Shown one piece after another: positions 46,159 through 54,596 of a DNA stretch of 64,000 bases. The notes below the pieces were generated by a model. That model saw only the letters and a program-made list of their open reading frames with translations. It was not told the DNA's origin and made no database searches. How positions within the stretch are numbered: position 1 is the stretch's first letter; every line of letters begins with the position of its first letter. Source of the stretch: JBPCRW01 sp050996405. GTDB taxonomy: Bacteria; Acidobacteriota; Blastocatellia; Pyrinomonadales; Pyrinomonadaceae. The stretch is taken from assembly GCA_050996405.1 (NCBI GenBank), contig JBPCRW010000020.1, forward strand, positions 1 to 64,000, in the 5' to 3' direction. The position numbers and the translations under genes were made by a program.

Positions 46159-48180
46159 ATGGAAACTTCTAAAAATAGAACTCTGTTTTTTTCCCTGTTA
46201 ATGGCGGCTGCAATTTCGCTTTCCGTGCTGACGTTTTCCGAACTCTGTTTAGTCGCGGCAAATTATTTCGATAATTACTTTGCTCTGTTGCCTCTCAACG
46301 CCCATTGGTGGGAATATTCGTTGTTGATTATTTTCGGCGGTGCCGTGGGTGTTTTAGCTGAAAAGATGAGTGTCAAAAGATTACTGCCCTACGCCGCGTT
46401 TTTTTTATCAATCTATTTTGTCTCAAGTTTTGCGCTGGTAACTTATTTATCCATCAACATATTTTTTATTCGGGTTTTTCTCATAACGCTCTTGACGATT
46501 ATCGCAATTCACTCAAAAAAGCTCTGGGAAATTGATTCGGAACTGACCGAAAGATTAGTAAATCTGGCATCAGCCGGACATCTTCTCGAAGGAAAATCGG
46601 CTGAGATGCGAATCGAAAGCGGCTTGAAATTGCTGGAAACCGTAATGCCTTTATCCGAAGCAATCATTTTCCGGTTCGACAAACTCGGAAATCTGACTCC
46701 TATCGGGCGGTCGCGCGGTAACAGCAGAGGCGACATGGAAAATTCTTTAACCTCCAGACAATCGGCGTGGCGCGAAAATGTTCAGTTTTGCGAGCAGGCT
46801 ATCCGTGGGCGGCAGGCAATTGTTCGGCAGGACGAAGATAATAAAAATGCGGCGCAAATCGCCTTGCCGCTGATTTATGAAAAAACTATTATCGGCGTAT
46901 TGTTTGTCAAAATCCGGCAGAATTTTGAACCCTCCGACCAGTATTTGCTTGAATCTTTCGGCGACCAACTAGCGCAGAACTTTCAGCGGCAGGAACTTCG
47001 CGGAAAGGATTTGCCGCATAAATTCTGGTGGAGTTTTCTTTCAACGCAGTCGGCGGAAAATCGCGTCGACATCACCAGTTTGATTGGCAGTTTGATGAAG
47101 GAGCAAATCTTCAGCACCATTGCCAGTTCGTATTTAAAGGAAGCGCACGCGATTGCCTATCTCGACGGAACGCTGGCTTATTTAAATCGCCAGATGCGCC
47201 ACCTGATAAATTTTAACTCTTATCAAATTCACGAACTCGACCTGTTCAGCCTGCTCGAACATTTCAAAACCGAGCTTTTTTGCGAGCCGCCTCTGGCGAT
47301 TCGCCGCGTTTTGCAGACGGGCGAAACTTATCACCGCGAATTGTATTTTGCGAAAACCAATAAAACGCTCGATATGCAAATCACGCTGGTCAAAGTTCCG
47401 TCGGATGAACAGTCGATTCACGAAACCAACGTGCCGATGAAACCGGCGTGTTTTCTGGTCACGTTCCGCGACATCTCCGCCGTCAAGGAAAACGAAAAAC
47501 TCCGCAGCGATATGACGAGTTTGATGTCGCACGAACTTCGCACGCCAATCACGAGCATCACGGGTTTTACCGAATTGCTGTTGATGGACGAAACGATGTC
47601 GGAAGAATCGCGCGAGTTTTTAACGATTATTTCGGGCGAATCGCAGAGGCTTTCAAAAATGCTGGCGACGTTTCTTTCGGTGTCTAATCTCGAACAGTCG
47701 GACAAAAAAGAATTCGTTAAATCGCCCGTCAAACTCGATACGGTAGTTCACGAAGTGGTTGGAGATTTGAAGGAAACCGCCAGGCGAAAACGCATTCGTC
47801 TGGTCGAACACGCGCCGACGCACCTGCCGCCAATCGCCGCCGACAAAGGCTTAATCAGCCGCGCCGTTTCGCATCTGGTTGACAACGCCATCAAATACAG
47901 CCCCGAAAAAACTTCCGTCATTGTTTCGACTATTCTGGAATCGGAATTTTTGCGCGTCGTCGTCGAAGACAGAGGCTACGGCGTTCCAAAATCCGAACAG
48001 GAAAAAATCTGGCAGAAATTTTACCGCGTCGCCCGCGACGGTCAGGACAAAGAAGAAGAATCCACAGGCTTGGGACTATCGTTAGTCAAGGAAATTGTCG
48101 AACAGCACGGCGGCGCGGTCGCGGTCGAATCGGAAATCGGCGGCGGCTCGAAATTCAGTTTTGTGTTACCACGTTTATAG
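46159..48180 (+). CDS. Membrane sensor histidine kinase with GAF and PAS-like domains
   Basis: A 673-residue kinase. Four helices lie in residues 9-34, 50-66, 73-94 and 97-122; a GAF domain follows at about 140-285, a PAS-like segment at 310-440, then the HisKA phospho-acceptor box MTSLMSHELRTPI and a HATPase_c with N (VDNAIKYS), G1 (EDRGYGVP) and G2 (STGLGLSL). No response regulator gene is adjacent. The last codons and the TAG stop run into a repeat element (48170-48272). Confidence 0.9.
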   Translation: METSKNRTLFFSLLMAAAISLSVLTFSELCLVAANYFDNYFALLPLNAHWWEYSLLIIFGGAVGVLAEKMSVKRLLPYAAFFLSIYFVSSFALVTYLSINIFFIRVFLITLLTIIAIHSKKLWEIDSELTERLVNLASAGHLLEGKSAEMRIESGLKLLETVMPLSEAIIFRFDKLGNLTPIGRSRGNSRGDMENSLTSRQSAWRENVQFCEQAIRGRQAIVRQDEDNKNAAQIALPLIYEKTIIGVLFVKIRQNFEPSDQYLLESFGDQLAQNFQRQELRGKDLPHKFWWSFLSTQSAENRVDITSLIGSLMKEQIFSTIASSYLKEAHAIAYLDGTLAYLNRQMRHLINFNSYQIHELDLFSLLEHFKTELFCEPPLAIRRVLQTGETYHRELYFAKTNKTLDMQITLVKVPSDEQSIHETNVPMKPACFLVTFRDISAVKENEKLRSDMTSLMSHELRTPITSITGFTELLLMDETMSEESREFLTIISGESQRLSKMLATFLSVSNLEQSDKKEFVKSPVKLDTVVHEVVGDLKETARRKRIRLVEHAPTHLPPIAADKGLISRAVSHLVDNAIKYSPEKTSVIVSTILESEFLRVVVEDRGYGVPKSEQEKIWQKFYRVARDGQDKEEESTGLGLSLVKEIVEQHGGAVAVESEIGGGSKFSFVLPRL

Positions 48181-48272
48181 CGTTTATGGCGTTATCGAGT
48201 TTGTAGCGTTAAAGGAAAATCGAATACTCTATAAATGCTACAAACGCAATGAACGCTGTAACGCTGCAAACG
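48170..48272. repeat. Inverted repeat of gcgtttata-type units bridging two genes
   Basis: The left arm (CGTTTATAGCGTTTATGGCG, then TTTGTAGCGTT) and the right arm (ATAAATGCTACAAACGC, then AACGCTGTAACGCTGCAAACG) pair imperfectly. The left arm contains the stop codon of the histidine kinase and the right arm contains the start codon and first codons of the next gene. Confidence 0.6.
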
Positions 48273-49460
48273 ATTTATAATGAGCTTTTCGCGTGGTGCG
48301 AAGCCGAAGATTTTTCCGGCTACGACCCATTTGACGCGCTTAACAGCCGGATTTTTCAGCGTTCGCCGCTGAAATACTTTTCGCTGGCGCGGCTGGCGTG
48401 GCTGCAAATGGTCAAGCGTTCGGCAAACGAAAATCTTCGACCGAAACTCAAGATTGAAAAAGGCGTAAATTCAAAAGGCATCGCGCTTTTCGCTCTCGCC
48501 GAACTCTCACGCTTTCGCGCAACCGGCGAAACAAAACACGCCGAAAACTCGAAAAAGCTTCTCGAAAAACTTCTCGCTCTTAAAATCGAAATTCAAAATC
48601 CGCAATCTGCAATCCAAAATCGTGCGGCTTTCGGCTACAATTTCGATTGGCAGTCGCGCGCTTTTTTCGCGCCGAAAGGAACGCCGACGATTGTTCCGAC
48701 GGCGTTTGCCACGCGCGCTTTTCTCGAAGCCTATGCCGTTTTCAAAACGCCCGAATATTTGACAACGGCGCAGGAAATTTCTCGCTTTATAATTGAAGAT
48801 TTAAACCGCCCGTTTGAAACAGACGAAGAAATTTGTTTCAGCTACACACCGCTTGATAAGAGCATAATTTTCAACGCTTCGCTGCTGGCGGGCAAAACTT
48901 TAGGAAGCGTCGGCGCAATTACGCGAAACTGGGAATGCATAAATTTGGCGGAAAAGTCAGCGCGTTTCGTCCTGCGTCGGCAGCGTGCGGACGGCGCATG
49001 GGCTTACGGTTCAAAATTTCGCCATCAATGGATTGATAATTTTCACACGGCGTCTATTTTGCTCTCGCTTTTCCGTCTTCAGAAAACGATTCCAAAGCTG
49101 CGCGAAGAAATTTTTCCGGCAATCGAAAAGGGTTTAAACTTCTGGCTCGACAATTTTTTTCTCGCGGACGGAACGCCGAAATACTACGACCGCGAAACTT
49201 TTCCGGTTGATATTCATTCGGCTTCCGCCGCGATTGTCGCGCTGTGCGAATTAAACGAAATTGACGCGCGCTGCCAGCCATTGGCGGAAAAAGTCGCCGG
49301 TTGGACAATCGAAAACATGCGCGATTCAAGCGGATTTTTTTATTATCAAAAACGAAAATCGGAAACGGTCAAAGCTCCTTTTATACGCTGGGCGCAAGCG
49401 TGGACGGCTTATGCAATCGCAAGATTACTGGAAGAAACTAGCCGCGAATTACACAAATAA
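48249..49460 (+). CDS. Alpha/alpha-toroid protein of unknown function
   Basis: A 403-residue soluble protein with repeated helical hairpins and motifs (ALFALAELSRFRATGE, DGAWAYGSKFRHQWIDNFHT, SAAIVALCEL) that suggest an alpha6/alpha6 toroid as in six-hairpin glycosidases or prenyltransferase-like proteins. No catalytic residues can be assigned. Residues 114-124 (IQNPQSAIQN) are encoded by repeat-like DNA, and the last six residues (SRELHK) and stop come from a family B element. The start lies within another repeat. It precedes DUF354 and WcaJ-type genes, so a glycan role is plausible. Confidence 0.65.
   Translation: MNAVTLQTIYNELFAWCEAEDFSGYDPFDALNSRIFQRSPLKYFSLARLAWLQMVKRSANENLRPKLKIEKGVNSKGIALFALAELSRFRATGETKHAENSKKLLEKLLALKIEIQNPQSAIQNRAAFGYNFDWQSRAFFAPKGTPTIVPTAFATRAFLEAYAVFKTPEYLTTAQEISRFIIEDLNRPFETDEEICFSYTPLDKSIIFNASLLAGKTLGSVGAITRNWECINLAEKSARFVLRRQRADGAWAYGSKFRHQWIDNFHTASILLSLFRLQKTIPKLREEIFPAIEKGLNFWLDNFFLADGTPKYYDRETFPVDIHSASAAIVALCELNEIDARCQPLAEKVAGWTIENMRDSSGFFYYQKRKSETVKAPFIRWAQAWTAYAIARLLEETSRELHK
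48589..48621. repeat. Repeat-like insertion inside a coding region
   Basis: AATTCAAAATCCGCAATC, TGCAATCCAAAATC forms tandem units of about 7-8 nt (AATCCGC, AATCTGC, AATCCAA). The unit design is the same as in the intergenic elements. It encodes IQNPQSAIQN in frame within the toroid protein. Confidence 0.55.
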
Positions 49461-49512
49461 CACGAATTAAATTACAAGAAATTATTCGTGTTATTCGTGT
49501 CATTCGCGGCTA
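49439..49512. repeat. Family B inverted repeat (cacgaat units)
   Basis: The left arm (TAGCCGCGAATTACACAAAT and flank) pairs with the right arm (ATTCGTGTTATTCGTGTC, then ATTCGCGGCTA) around a short loop. The left arm encodes the last residues and stop codon of the toroid gene, so this element ended or replaced the original 3' end. Confidence 0.85.
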
Positions 49513-49538
49513 AAGTTTTTTATGGCAAAATGAATGCA

Positions 49539-50558
49539 ATGCAAATTTGGATTGATTTGGGAAACTCGCCGCACGTGCCGTTTTTTCTCGCGCTTTCAAA
49601 AGAATTTGAACGGCGCGGACACAAAATTTTGTGGACGGCGCGCGATTACGCGCAGACGCTTCCGCTTGCCAAAAAAGCGAATTTGCCGATTGAGATTTTC
49701 GGCGCGCACGGCGGAAAAAGTATCGCGCAAAAGGGCTTGAAATTCGGCGGCAGAGTTTTCGATTTGACGCGCTGGGCGAGCGGCAAAAAAATCGATTTGG
49801 TGCTGTCGCATAATTCACACGAACCGCTCGCCGTCGCTCGCCTGCTCAAAATCAGAAGCGTCAATTTGATGGATTACGAGCATCATCCGATGAATCGTCT
49901 GTCTTTTCGTCTGGCTGATAAAGTCATTGTTCCCGAAAGTTTTCCTGACGAGTTTTTGAAAAAATTCGGCGCGCTCAAAAAGACGCAAAAGTTTGAGGGC
50001 ATTAAGGAAGACGTTTATTTATCGGACTTTGAACCCGATGCTGGATTTCAAGGCGAACTCGAAAAACTCGGAATCGAGCCTGAAAATATTTTAGTCGTCG
50101 TGCGCCCGCACGCGCCCGAAGCCCTCTATCATCGCGGTTTCGCCAACGAGATTCTGGACGAACTGCTCGATAAATTTTCGGCGCGTGAAAGTGTTAAAAT
50201 CATTTTGCTTCCGCGAAAAAATTATCAGGGCGACGAATTGAAAAAAAAACATCCGCAGCCGAATATTATCATCCCCGAAATGATTCTGGACGGCGCAAAT
50301 TTATTAGCGGCGGCTGATTTGGTAATATCGGGCGGCGGCACGATGAACCGTGAAGCGGCGGCGTTGGGCGTTCCGACCGCGAGCGTTTTCGCCGGTCGCG
50401 CCGCCGCGATTGACGAATATCTGGCGCGTGAAAATCGCCTGCTGAAAATCACGAAACGCGAAGATTTAGCGGGAATAAAATTGACGAAAAAAAAATCTCT
50501 GAACCCTCGCCGCGAAAATAAAGTATGCAGCCAAATTGTAAATTTTATTTTGCAGTAA
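49539..50558 (+). CDS. DUF354 glycosyltransferase-like protein
   Basis: A 339-residue protein of the DUF354 family, which has a GT-B fold related to UDP-GlcNAc 2-epimerases and MurG-like enzymes. The start MQIWIDLGNSPHVPFF is the family signature; SHNSHEPLAVARLL, YEHHPMNR and the C-terminal nucleotide-binding ISGGGTMNREAAALGVP are visible. I start at ATG 49539; ATG 49530 is nearly as good. Archaeal and bacterial members lie in sugar and envelope clusters. It is followed by a WcaJ-type gene. Confidence 0.82.
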   Translation: MQIWIDLGNSPHVPFFLALSKEFERRGHKILWTARDYAQTLPLAKKANLPIEIFGAHGGKSIAQKGLKFGGRVFDLTRWASGKKIDLVLSHNSHEPLAVARLLKIRSVNLMDYEHHPMNRLSFRLADKVIVPESFPDEFLKKFGALKKTQKFEGIKEDVYLSDFEPDAGFQGELEKLGIEPENILVVVRPHAPEALYHRGFANEILDELLDKFSARESVKIILLPRKNYQGDELKKKHPQPNIIIPEMILDGANLLAAADLVISGGGTMNREAAALGVPTASVFAGRAAAIDEYLARENRLLKITKREDLAGIKLTKKKSLNPRRENKVCSQIVNFILQ

Positions 50559-50730
50559 GCTGTCTCGAAAATAGAAAATTCATTTTTACGATAATCTTTA
50601 AATAGGCGCGGCGCGGTTAGCGAAAACGCGCGTGCTTCCGCCTTCGACTGCGTAAAATCCGAAGTCCGAAACTAAGGGCGGGCAAACATTCTGTTTTTGT
50701 ATCTGCTTCATAAAAGGTTAAAATCTTTTT

Positions 50731-52296
50731 GTGCAGGCAACCGTGCAAGCGAAACAACTGGAGCGAAGCCTCGAACGAGCGCGGCGGCGCGCGCCCGAAT
50801 GGGTTTTGCCAATGGCGAAAGCGTTGATTTTTACGGTCGATGTCTTGCTTGCCATCGTATGTTTTGTCATCGCTTTTAAACTGCGCGAAGGCGAAGCGGT
50901 TTTGTCGTCAACCGCCTGGTCTTGGTCAAAAGCGTTTGTGCCGTATGCCGGAGTTTTATTTTTTGTCGCGCCGGTTCGGATGACGCTGCTGCTTTACCAG
51001 CGCGTTTATAGGTTGAGCGGCGCGTTTTCCTACACGGCGCAAGCCCTTAAAATTTTCAAAGCCGTTTCGGTCGGCTCGCTTCTGATTATCGCCGTTACAT
51101 TTCTTTTTCGCGGCGGTTTCGCGTTTCGTGATTTTTCGTATTCGCGCGGTGTTTTCGTGCTGGATTATTTTCTCGCGCTCGTCGCCTTTGCAGCTTTTCA
51201 TCTGGCGGTTCGCTACACGCAGACAATTTTCCGGCGGCGCGGCATTAATTTGATTCCGACGCTGGTTGTCGGCAGCGGCGCGGAAGCCGAACAGACGATT
51301 AACGAACTTGCCGCGCGGCGCGATTTAGGCTATCGCGTGGTTGGAATTGTTACGAACGATGAAGTAAGAACGCTGAATGCTGAATCTTCCTTTAATTCCG
51401 CGTTCAGAAATGTTCCGGTCGTCGGCGCGCTGGACGATTTGCCAGTCGTTATCTGCCGACTGGCGATTCAGGAAGTCATCATCACCGACAGCCGGATTCC
51501 GAGCGAGAAAATTTTTGACGCGATGATGCAAATCGGCAGACAGCAGCGTGTCGAATTTCGTTTCGCGCCGTCGCTGTTCAACGTTTTGCCGCAAAAAACC
51601 GAAGTCGAACAAATCGGCGTTTTGCCGATGGTGCGGCTTTTCCGCGAACCGCTTTCGAGCGCGGAAAGATTTGTCAAACGAACTTCAGATATTATCATTT
51701 CCGCATTGGCATTGATTATTCTTTCGCCGGTTTGGTTGATAATTTCGATTTTAATCAAACTCGATTCGCATGGCGCGATTTTGTTCAAACAAGAGCGCGT
51801 CGGGATGGACGGGCGCGTTTTTCTCTGCTACAAATTTCGCACGATGCGGGCTGACGCGGACGAACGGATTCACCGCGAAGCGTATCGCCAGAATATCAAA
51901 GGCGAACGCGAAGCCAACGCGGGCAATGACAAAAAACCTGTTTTCGGCAAAGTCAGAAACGATTGCCGCGTGACGAAAATCGGAAAATTTTTGCGCCGTT
52001 CGAGCCTTGATGAACTGCCGCAGTTTTTAAACGTTCTGCGCGGCGAGATGAGCGTCGTCGGCGCGCGCCCGCCGATTCCTTACGAAGTTGTGGAATATGA
52101 TTTGAAACACCGGCGGCGGCTCGATATGAAACCCGGAATCACGGGCTTGTGGCAGGTTTCGGGTAGAAATCGTTTGACGTTTGAAGAAATGGTGAAAATT
52201 GATTTGTATTACATCGAAAACTGGTCTCTGTGGCTCGATTTGAAAATAATTTTGCTGACGCTTCCGGCAGTTTTGCGCGGCGACGGCGCGCGGTAA
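50731..52296 (+). CDS. Polyprenyl-phosphate sugar phosphotransferase (WcaJ-type)
   Basis: A 521-residue initiating glycosyltransferase that moves a sugar-1-phosphate onto undecaprenyl phosphate, beginning exopolysaccharide repeat units. Four N-terminal helices (about 25-180), a Rossmann-like CoA-binding domain, one further helix and the C-terminal bacterial sugar transferase domain ([43 protein letters not shown]) are present. The start is a GTG. Residues 215-226 are encoded by a repeat-like inverted sequence. The Wza-like exporter at 29.4 kb may serve the same pathway. Confidence 0.9.
   Translation: MQATVQAKQLERSLERARRRAPEWVLPMAKALIFTVDVLLAIVCFVIAFKLREGEAVLSSTAWSWSKAFVPYAGVLFFVAPVRMTLLLYQRVYRLSGAFSYTAQALKIFKAVSVGSLLIIAVTFLFRGGFAFRDFSYSRGVFVLDYFLALVAFAAFHLAVRYTQTIFRRRGINLIPTLVVGSGAEAEQTINELAARRDLGYRVVGIVTNDEVRTLNAESSFNSAFRNVPVVGALDDLPVVICRLAIQEVIITDSRIPSEKIFDAMMQIGRQQRVEFRFAPSLFNVLPQKTEVEQIGVLPMVRLFREPLSSAERFVKRTSDIIISALALIILSPVWLIISILIKLDSHGAILFKQERVGMDGRVFLCYKFRTMRADADERIHREAYRQNIKGEREANAGNDKKPVFGKVRNDCRVTKIGKFLRRSSLDELPQFLNVLRGEMSVVGARPPIPYEVVEYDLKHRRRLDMKPGITGLWQVSGRNRLTFEEMVKIDLYYIENWSLWLDLKIILLTLPAVLRGDGAR
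51373..51407. repeat. Repeat-like inverted sequence inside the WcaJ-type gene
   Basis: CTGAATGCTGAAT (two heptamers) and ATTCCGCGTTCAG pair in 11 of 13 positions with a 9-nt loop. It adds about 12 codons in frame to a variable loop of the CoA-binding domain ([12 protein letters not shown]). Confidence 0.55.
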
Positions 52297-52298
52297 CC

Positions 52299-52363
52299 AG
52301 CTACGAAAAGGCACAAAATACACAAAAGTTTCCACCAAAACCTTTTTGTGATTTTTGTGGCTA
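52299..52363. repeat. Family B inverted repeat (cacaaaa units)
   Basis: The left arm (AGCTACGAAAAGGCACAAAA and flank) and the right arm (CTTTTTGTGATTTTTGTGGCTA) pair imperfectly. It fills the spacer between the WcaJ-type gene and prmC. Without the start correction it would be read as an extra N-terminus of PrmC. Confidence 0.75.
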
Positions 52364-52371
52364 TTTTAATA

Positions 52372-53226
52372 ATGAAAATCTCCGAAATTCTCAAAAGCGC
52401 GACCGAAATTCTGCGCGAGAATAAAGTTACCGAACCGCGCCGCGAAGCTGTTTCACTGCTCGCCTTCGCTTTGCAAAAAGACAAAATTTTTCTCGTCGCG
52501 CACGACAATTACAAACTTTCCGCTGAAGAAGAAACTCGCTTTCAGAATTTTTTGCAACGCCGCGCAAACCGCGAGCCACTGCAATATATTCGCGGGACGC
52601 AGGAATTTTACGGCTTGGATTTTACGGTTACGCCCGACGTTTTGATTCCGCGCCCGGAAACCGAATTGATTGTCGAAAATGCGGTCAAGATTTTACGTCC
52701 GATTGAAAATCCGCGCGTTTGCGAAGTCGGCGTTGGTTCGGGCTGTATCTCGGTTTCGATTCTCCACGAAATAAAAAATGCTCGCGCAATCGGCTTGGAT
52801 ATTTCGGAAAAGGCTCTGGAAATTGCGAAAAAAAATGCCGGAAGAAATAATGTTTCGGAAAGATTGAAATTAAAAATTTCCGACGTTTTCGCCGCTTTAG
52901 ATAACGAAAAATTCGATTTAATCGTTTCCAATCCGCCGTATATTTCGGTTGACGAAATGGAAACCTTGCAGGCGGAAGTTCGCGGATTTGAGCCGCTTGC
53001 GGCTTTGACCGACGGCAAAGACGGACTTTCAATTATCGAAAAAATCATTTCCGAATCTCCTGAATTTCTGCGCGGCGGCAACGGTTATCTGTTAATGGAA
53101 ATCGGCTTTAATCAAGCGCGAAAAGTTTCCGAAATGTTCGACAAAACCGTCTGGCAATCGCTCGAATTTTTGCCCGATTTACAGGGAATCGCGCGAACGG
53201 TCAAAGCAAAATTAAGAAGTTGCTAA
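52372..53226 (+). CDS. prmC: Release factor glutamine N5-methyltransferase PrmC
   Basis: PrmC methylates the GGQ glutamine of RF1 and RF2. The 284-residue protein has an N-terminal helical domain (KISEILKSATEILRENKV) and a SAM domain with motif I CEVGVGSGCISVSI and the glutamine-binding NPPYIS. Start ATG 52372; an upstream ATG (52348) lies in the family B repeat. Neither prfA nor the usual rpmE is adjacent, so the setting is unusual but the family call is firm. Confidence 0.94.
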   Translation: MKISEILKSATEILRENKVTEPRREAVSLLAFALQKDKIFLVAHDNYKLSAEEETRFQNFLQRRANREPLQYIRGTQEFYGLDFTVTPDVLIPRPETELIVENAVKILRPIENPRVCEVGVGSGCISVSILHEIKNARAIGLDISEKALEIAKKNAGRNNVSERLKLKISDVFAALDNEKFDLIVSNPPYISVDEMETLQAEVRGFEPLAALTDGKDGLSIIEKIISESPEFLRGGNGYLLMEIGFNQARKVSEMFDKTVWQSLEFLPDLQGIARTVKAKLRSC

Positions 53227-53268
53227 AATTCTTGCGGGCATTGTTAGAATTTTTTTTAAATTTTTTTA

Positions 53269-53297
53269 TTGCTCATCAAAGTTCGTTCTGTTATATT
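53269..53297 (+). promoter_or_regulatory. Candidate promoter of the YtxH-DUF948 unit
   Basis: TTGCTC (53269-53274) and TATATT (53292-53297) are 17 nt apart, 64 nt before the YtxH start. The -10 element is good; the -35 element keeps only the TTG. Confidence 0.4.
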
Positions 53298-53360
53298 CTT
53301 TGTATCGAGAAATTTAAACGAATTTTCAGCATAATTATTTGCGAAAGGGGGATTTTTAGA

Positions 53361-53861
53361 ATGAAATACGAATACGAGAGAGAAGACGCGAGCGCGACTA
53401 CTAAATTAACTTATTTGCTTATCGGCGGCGGAATCGGGGCGGTCATCGCTCTGCTGTTCGCGCCGAAATCGGGCGTTGAATTACGCGGCGATATTGCCGA
53501 TGCCACGCGCAAAGGTTTGGAAAAAAGTAAGGAAGCCGCCGGACAGCTTCAGGAACGCGCCGGTGAATATTACGAAGTAACGCGCGATAAAGCGGGCGAG
53601 CTTTACGGCACGGCGCAGGATAAGGCTAGCGAACTATATCAAACGGCGCAGGATAAAGCGGGCGAACTTGCCGAAAAAGCGAAAGGCGCGGTTTCCCAAT
53701 CGAATAATCCGATTTCCGCCGCGCTCGATGCCGGAAAACAGGCGTATCGAGATGAAAAACGGCGCACTGAGAATTCGGCGATTACGGAAGGTCGTCCGGC
53801 TTATCCGGTGGAAAAGAAAGAACTACCGCACGCGCCGAATGAAAAAGGAAGCGAAAAATAA
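53361..53861 (+). CDS. YtxH-domain protein with 11-residue repeats
   Basis: A 166-residue membrane-anchored protein. One helix with the YtxH motif (LLIGGGIGAVIALLFAPKSG) is near residues 14-34, followed by a long amphipathic region with 11-residue LEA-like repeats (DKAGELYGTAQ, DKASELYQTAQ, DKAGELAEKAK) and a basic tail. ATG 53361 has an AAAGGGGGA site. YtxH proteins occur with stress and desiccation genes. It precedes a DUF948 gene in the same direction, a frequent pairing. Confidence 0.88.
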   Translation: MKYEYEREDASATTKLTYLLIGGGIGAVIALLFAPKSGVELRGDIADATRKGLEKSKEAAGQLQERAGEYYEVTRDKAGELYGTAQDKASELYQTAQDKAGELAEKAKGAVSQSNNPISAALDAGKQAYRDEKRRTENSAITEGRPAYPVEKKELPHAPNEKGSEK

Positions 53862-53872
53862 TTTAGTAATTC

Positions 53873-53912
53873 AAGGAGGGTAATTAGATTTCAAGTCTAA
53901 TTAATTAAAATT
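53873..53912 (+). promoter_or_regulatory. Shine-Dalgarno separated from its start codon by a hairpin
   Basis: AAGGAGGG (53873-53880) is followed at once by a perfect 8-bp hairpin TAATTAGA/TCTAATTA (53881-53903, 7-nt loop) and then 9 nt to the ATG at 53913. In the linear sequence the ribosome site is 32 nt from the start, too far. With the hairpin folded the effective spacing is 9 nt. No other ribosome site lies between. A similar arrangement is known for bacteriophage T4 gene 38. Confidence 0.7.
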
Positions 53913-54452
53913 ATGAACGCGAGTAATCCGCAGTTTTGGATGATGATTTCGTCAATTATCATTGCAATTTGCTTTATCGTGATGGCGATTGCCTTGATTG
54001 CGATTGCCATCACGGTCAAAAAAGTTATCGGGACGGTTAATCGGGTTGAGGAAAAGATCGAGCCTTTAATAGCTAAAGTTAACGCCATCGGCGAACAGGG
54101 AAAGCAAATTTCCGTGCAGTTCACAGAGATTTCCGGCTATCTTTCGACGGCGACAAAAAATGTTTCCGAGTCAACCGCGCTTATCAAACAGGAAGTTGCC
54201 GACCTGAAAACTCTGGTTGGCGAAACGGCTCATACGGCGAAGGATAAAGTCGAGTTAGTGAGCAATACGATTGAACGCACGCAGCAGCAGGTTGCCACGA
54301 CGACGGATTTTATTCAGCAAAAAGTCGTCGAACCGGCGCGCGAAATCGCGGCGGTAATGGCGGGCGTTCGCAAAGGTTTGGAAGTCCTTCTCGCGCCGTC
54401 GCCGAAACAGATTGACCGCGCTTATACCGAAGATGAGATGTTTATCGGATGA
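53913..54452 (+). CDS. DUF948 membrane protein
   Basis: A 179-residue protein with one N-terminal helix (about residues 9-36) and a long coiled-coil region, typical of DUF948. It ends with a charged tail and lacks enzymatic motifs. The start is fixed by the frame and by the bridged ribosome site upstream. DUF948 and YtxH proteins are commonly adjacent and are linked to general stress in Gram-positives; their function is still unclear. Confidence 0.82.
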   Translation: MNASNPQFWMMISSIIIAICFIVMAIALIAIAITVKKVIGTVNRVEEKIEPLIAKVNAIGEQGKQISVQFTEISGYLSTATKNVSESTALIKQEVADLKTLVGETAHTAKDKVELVSNTIERTQQQVATTTDFIQQKVVEPAREIAAVMAGVRKGLEVLLAPSPKQIDRAYTEDEMFIG

Positions 54453-54476
54453 TAAGCAGTCGAAACTGAATTTTAG

Positions 54477-54509
54477 AAACGGGCGGGGACACTTGCCCGT
54501 TTTTATTTT
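54477..54509 (+). terminator. Terminator after the DUF948 gene
   Basis: AAACGGGC and GCCCGTTT form an 8-bp stem with a 10-nt loop, followed by T-rich sequence (TTTTATTTTG). It lies 24 nt after the stop codon. Confidence 0.85.
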
Positions 54510-54596
54510 GTTTAATTTTGAGTTTGGCTTTCTTATTTTCAGAAAAAGAGCGGCGAATTTCTTCACCGCTCAAATCTCAAAAAGGTTTTTCAGGTT

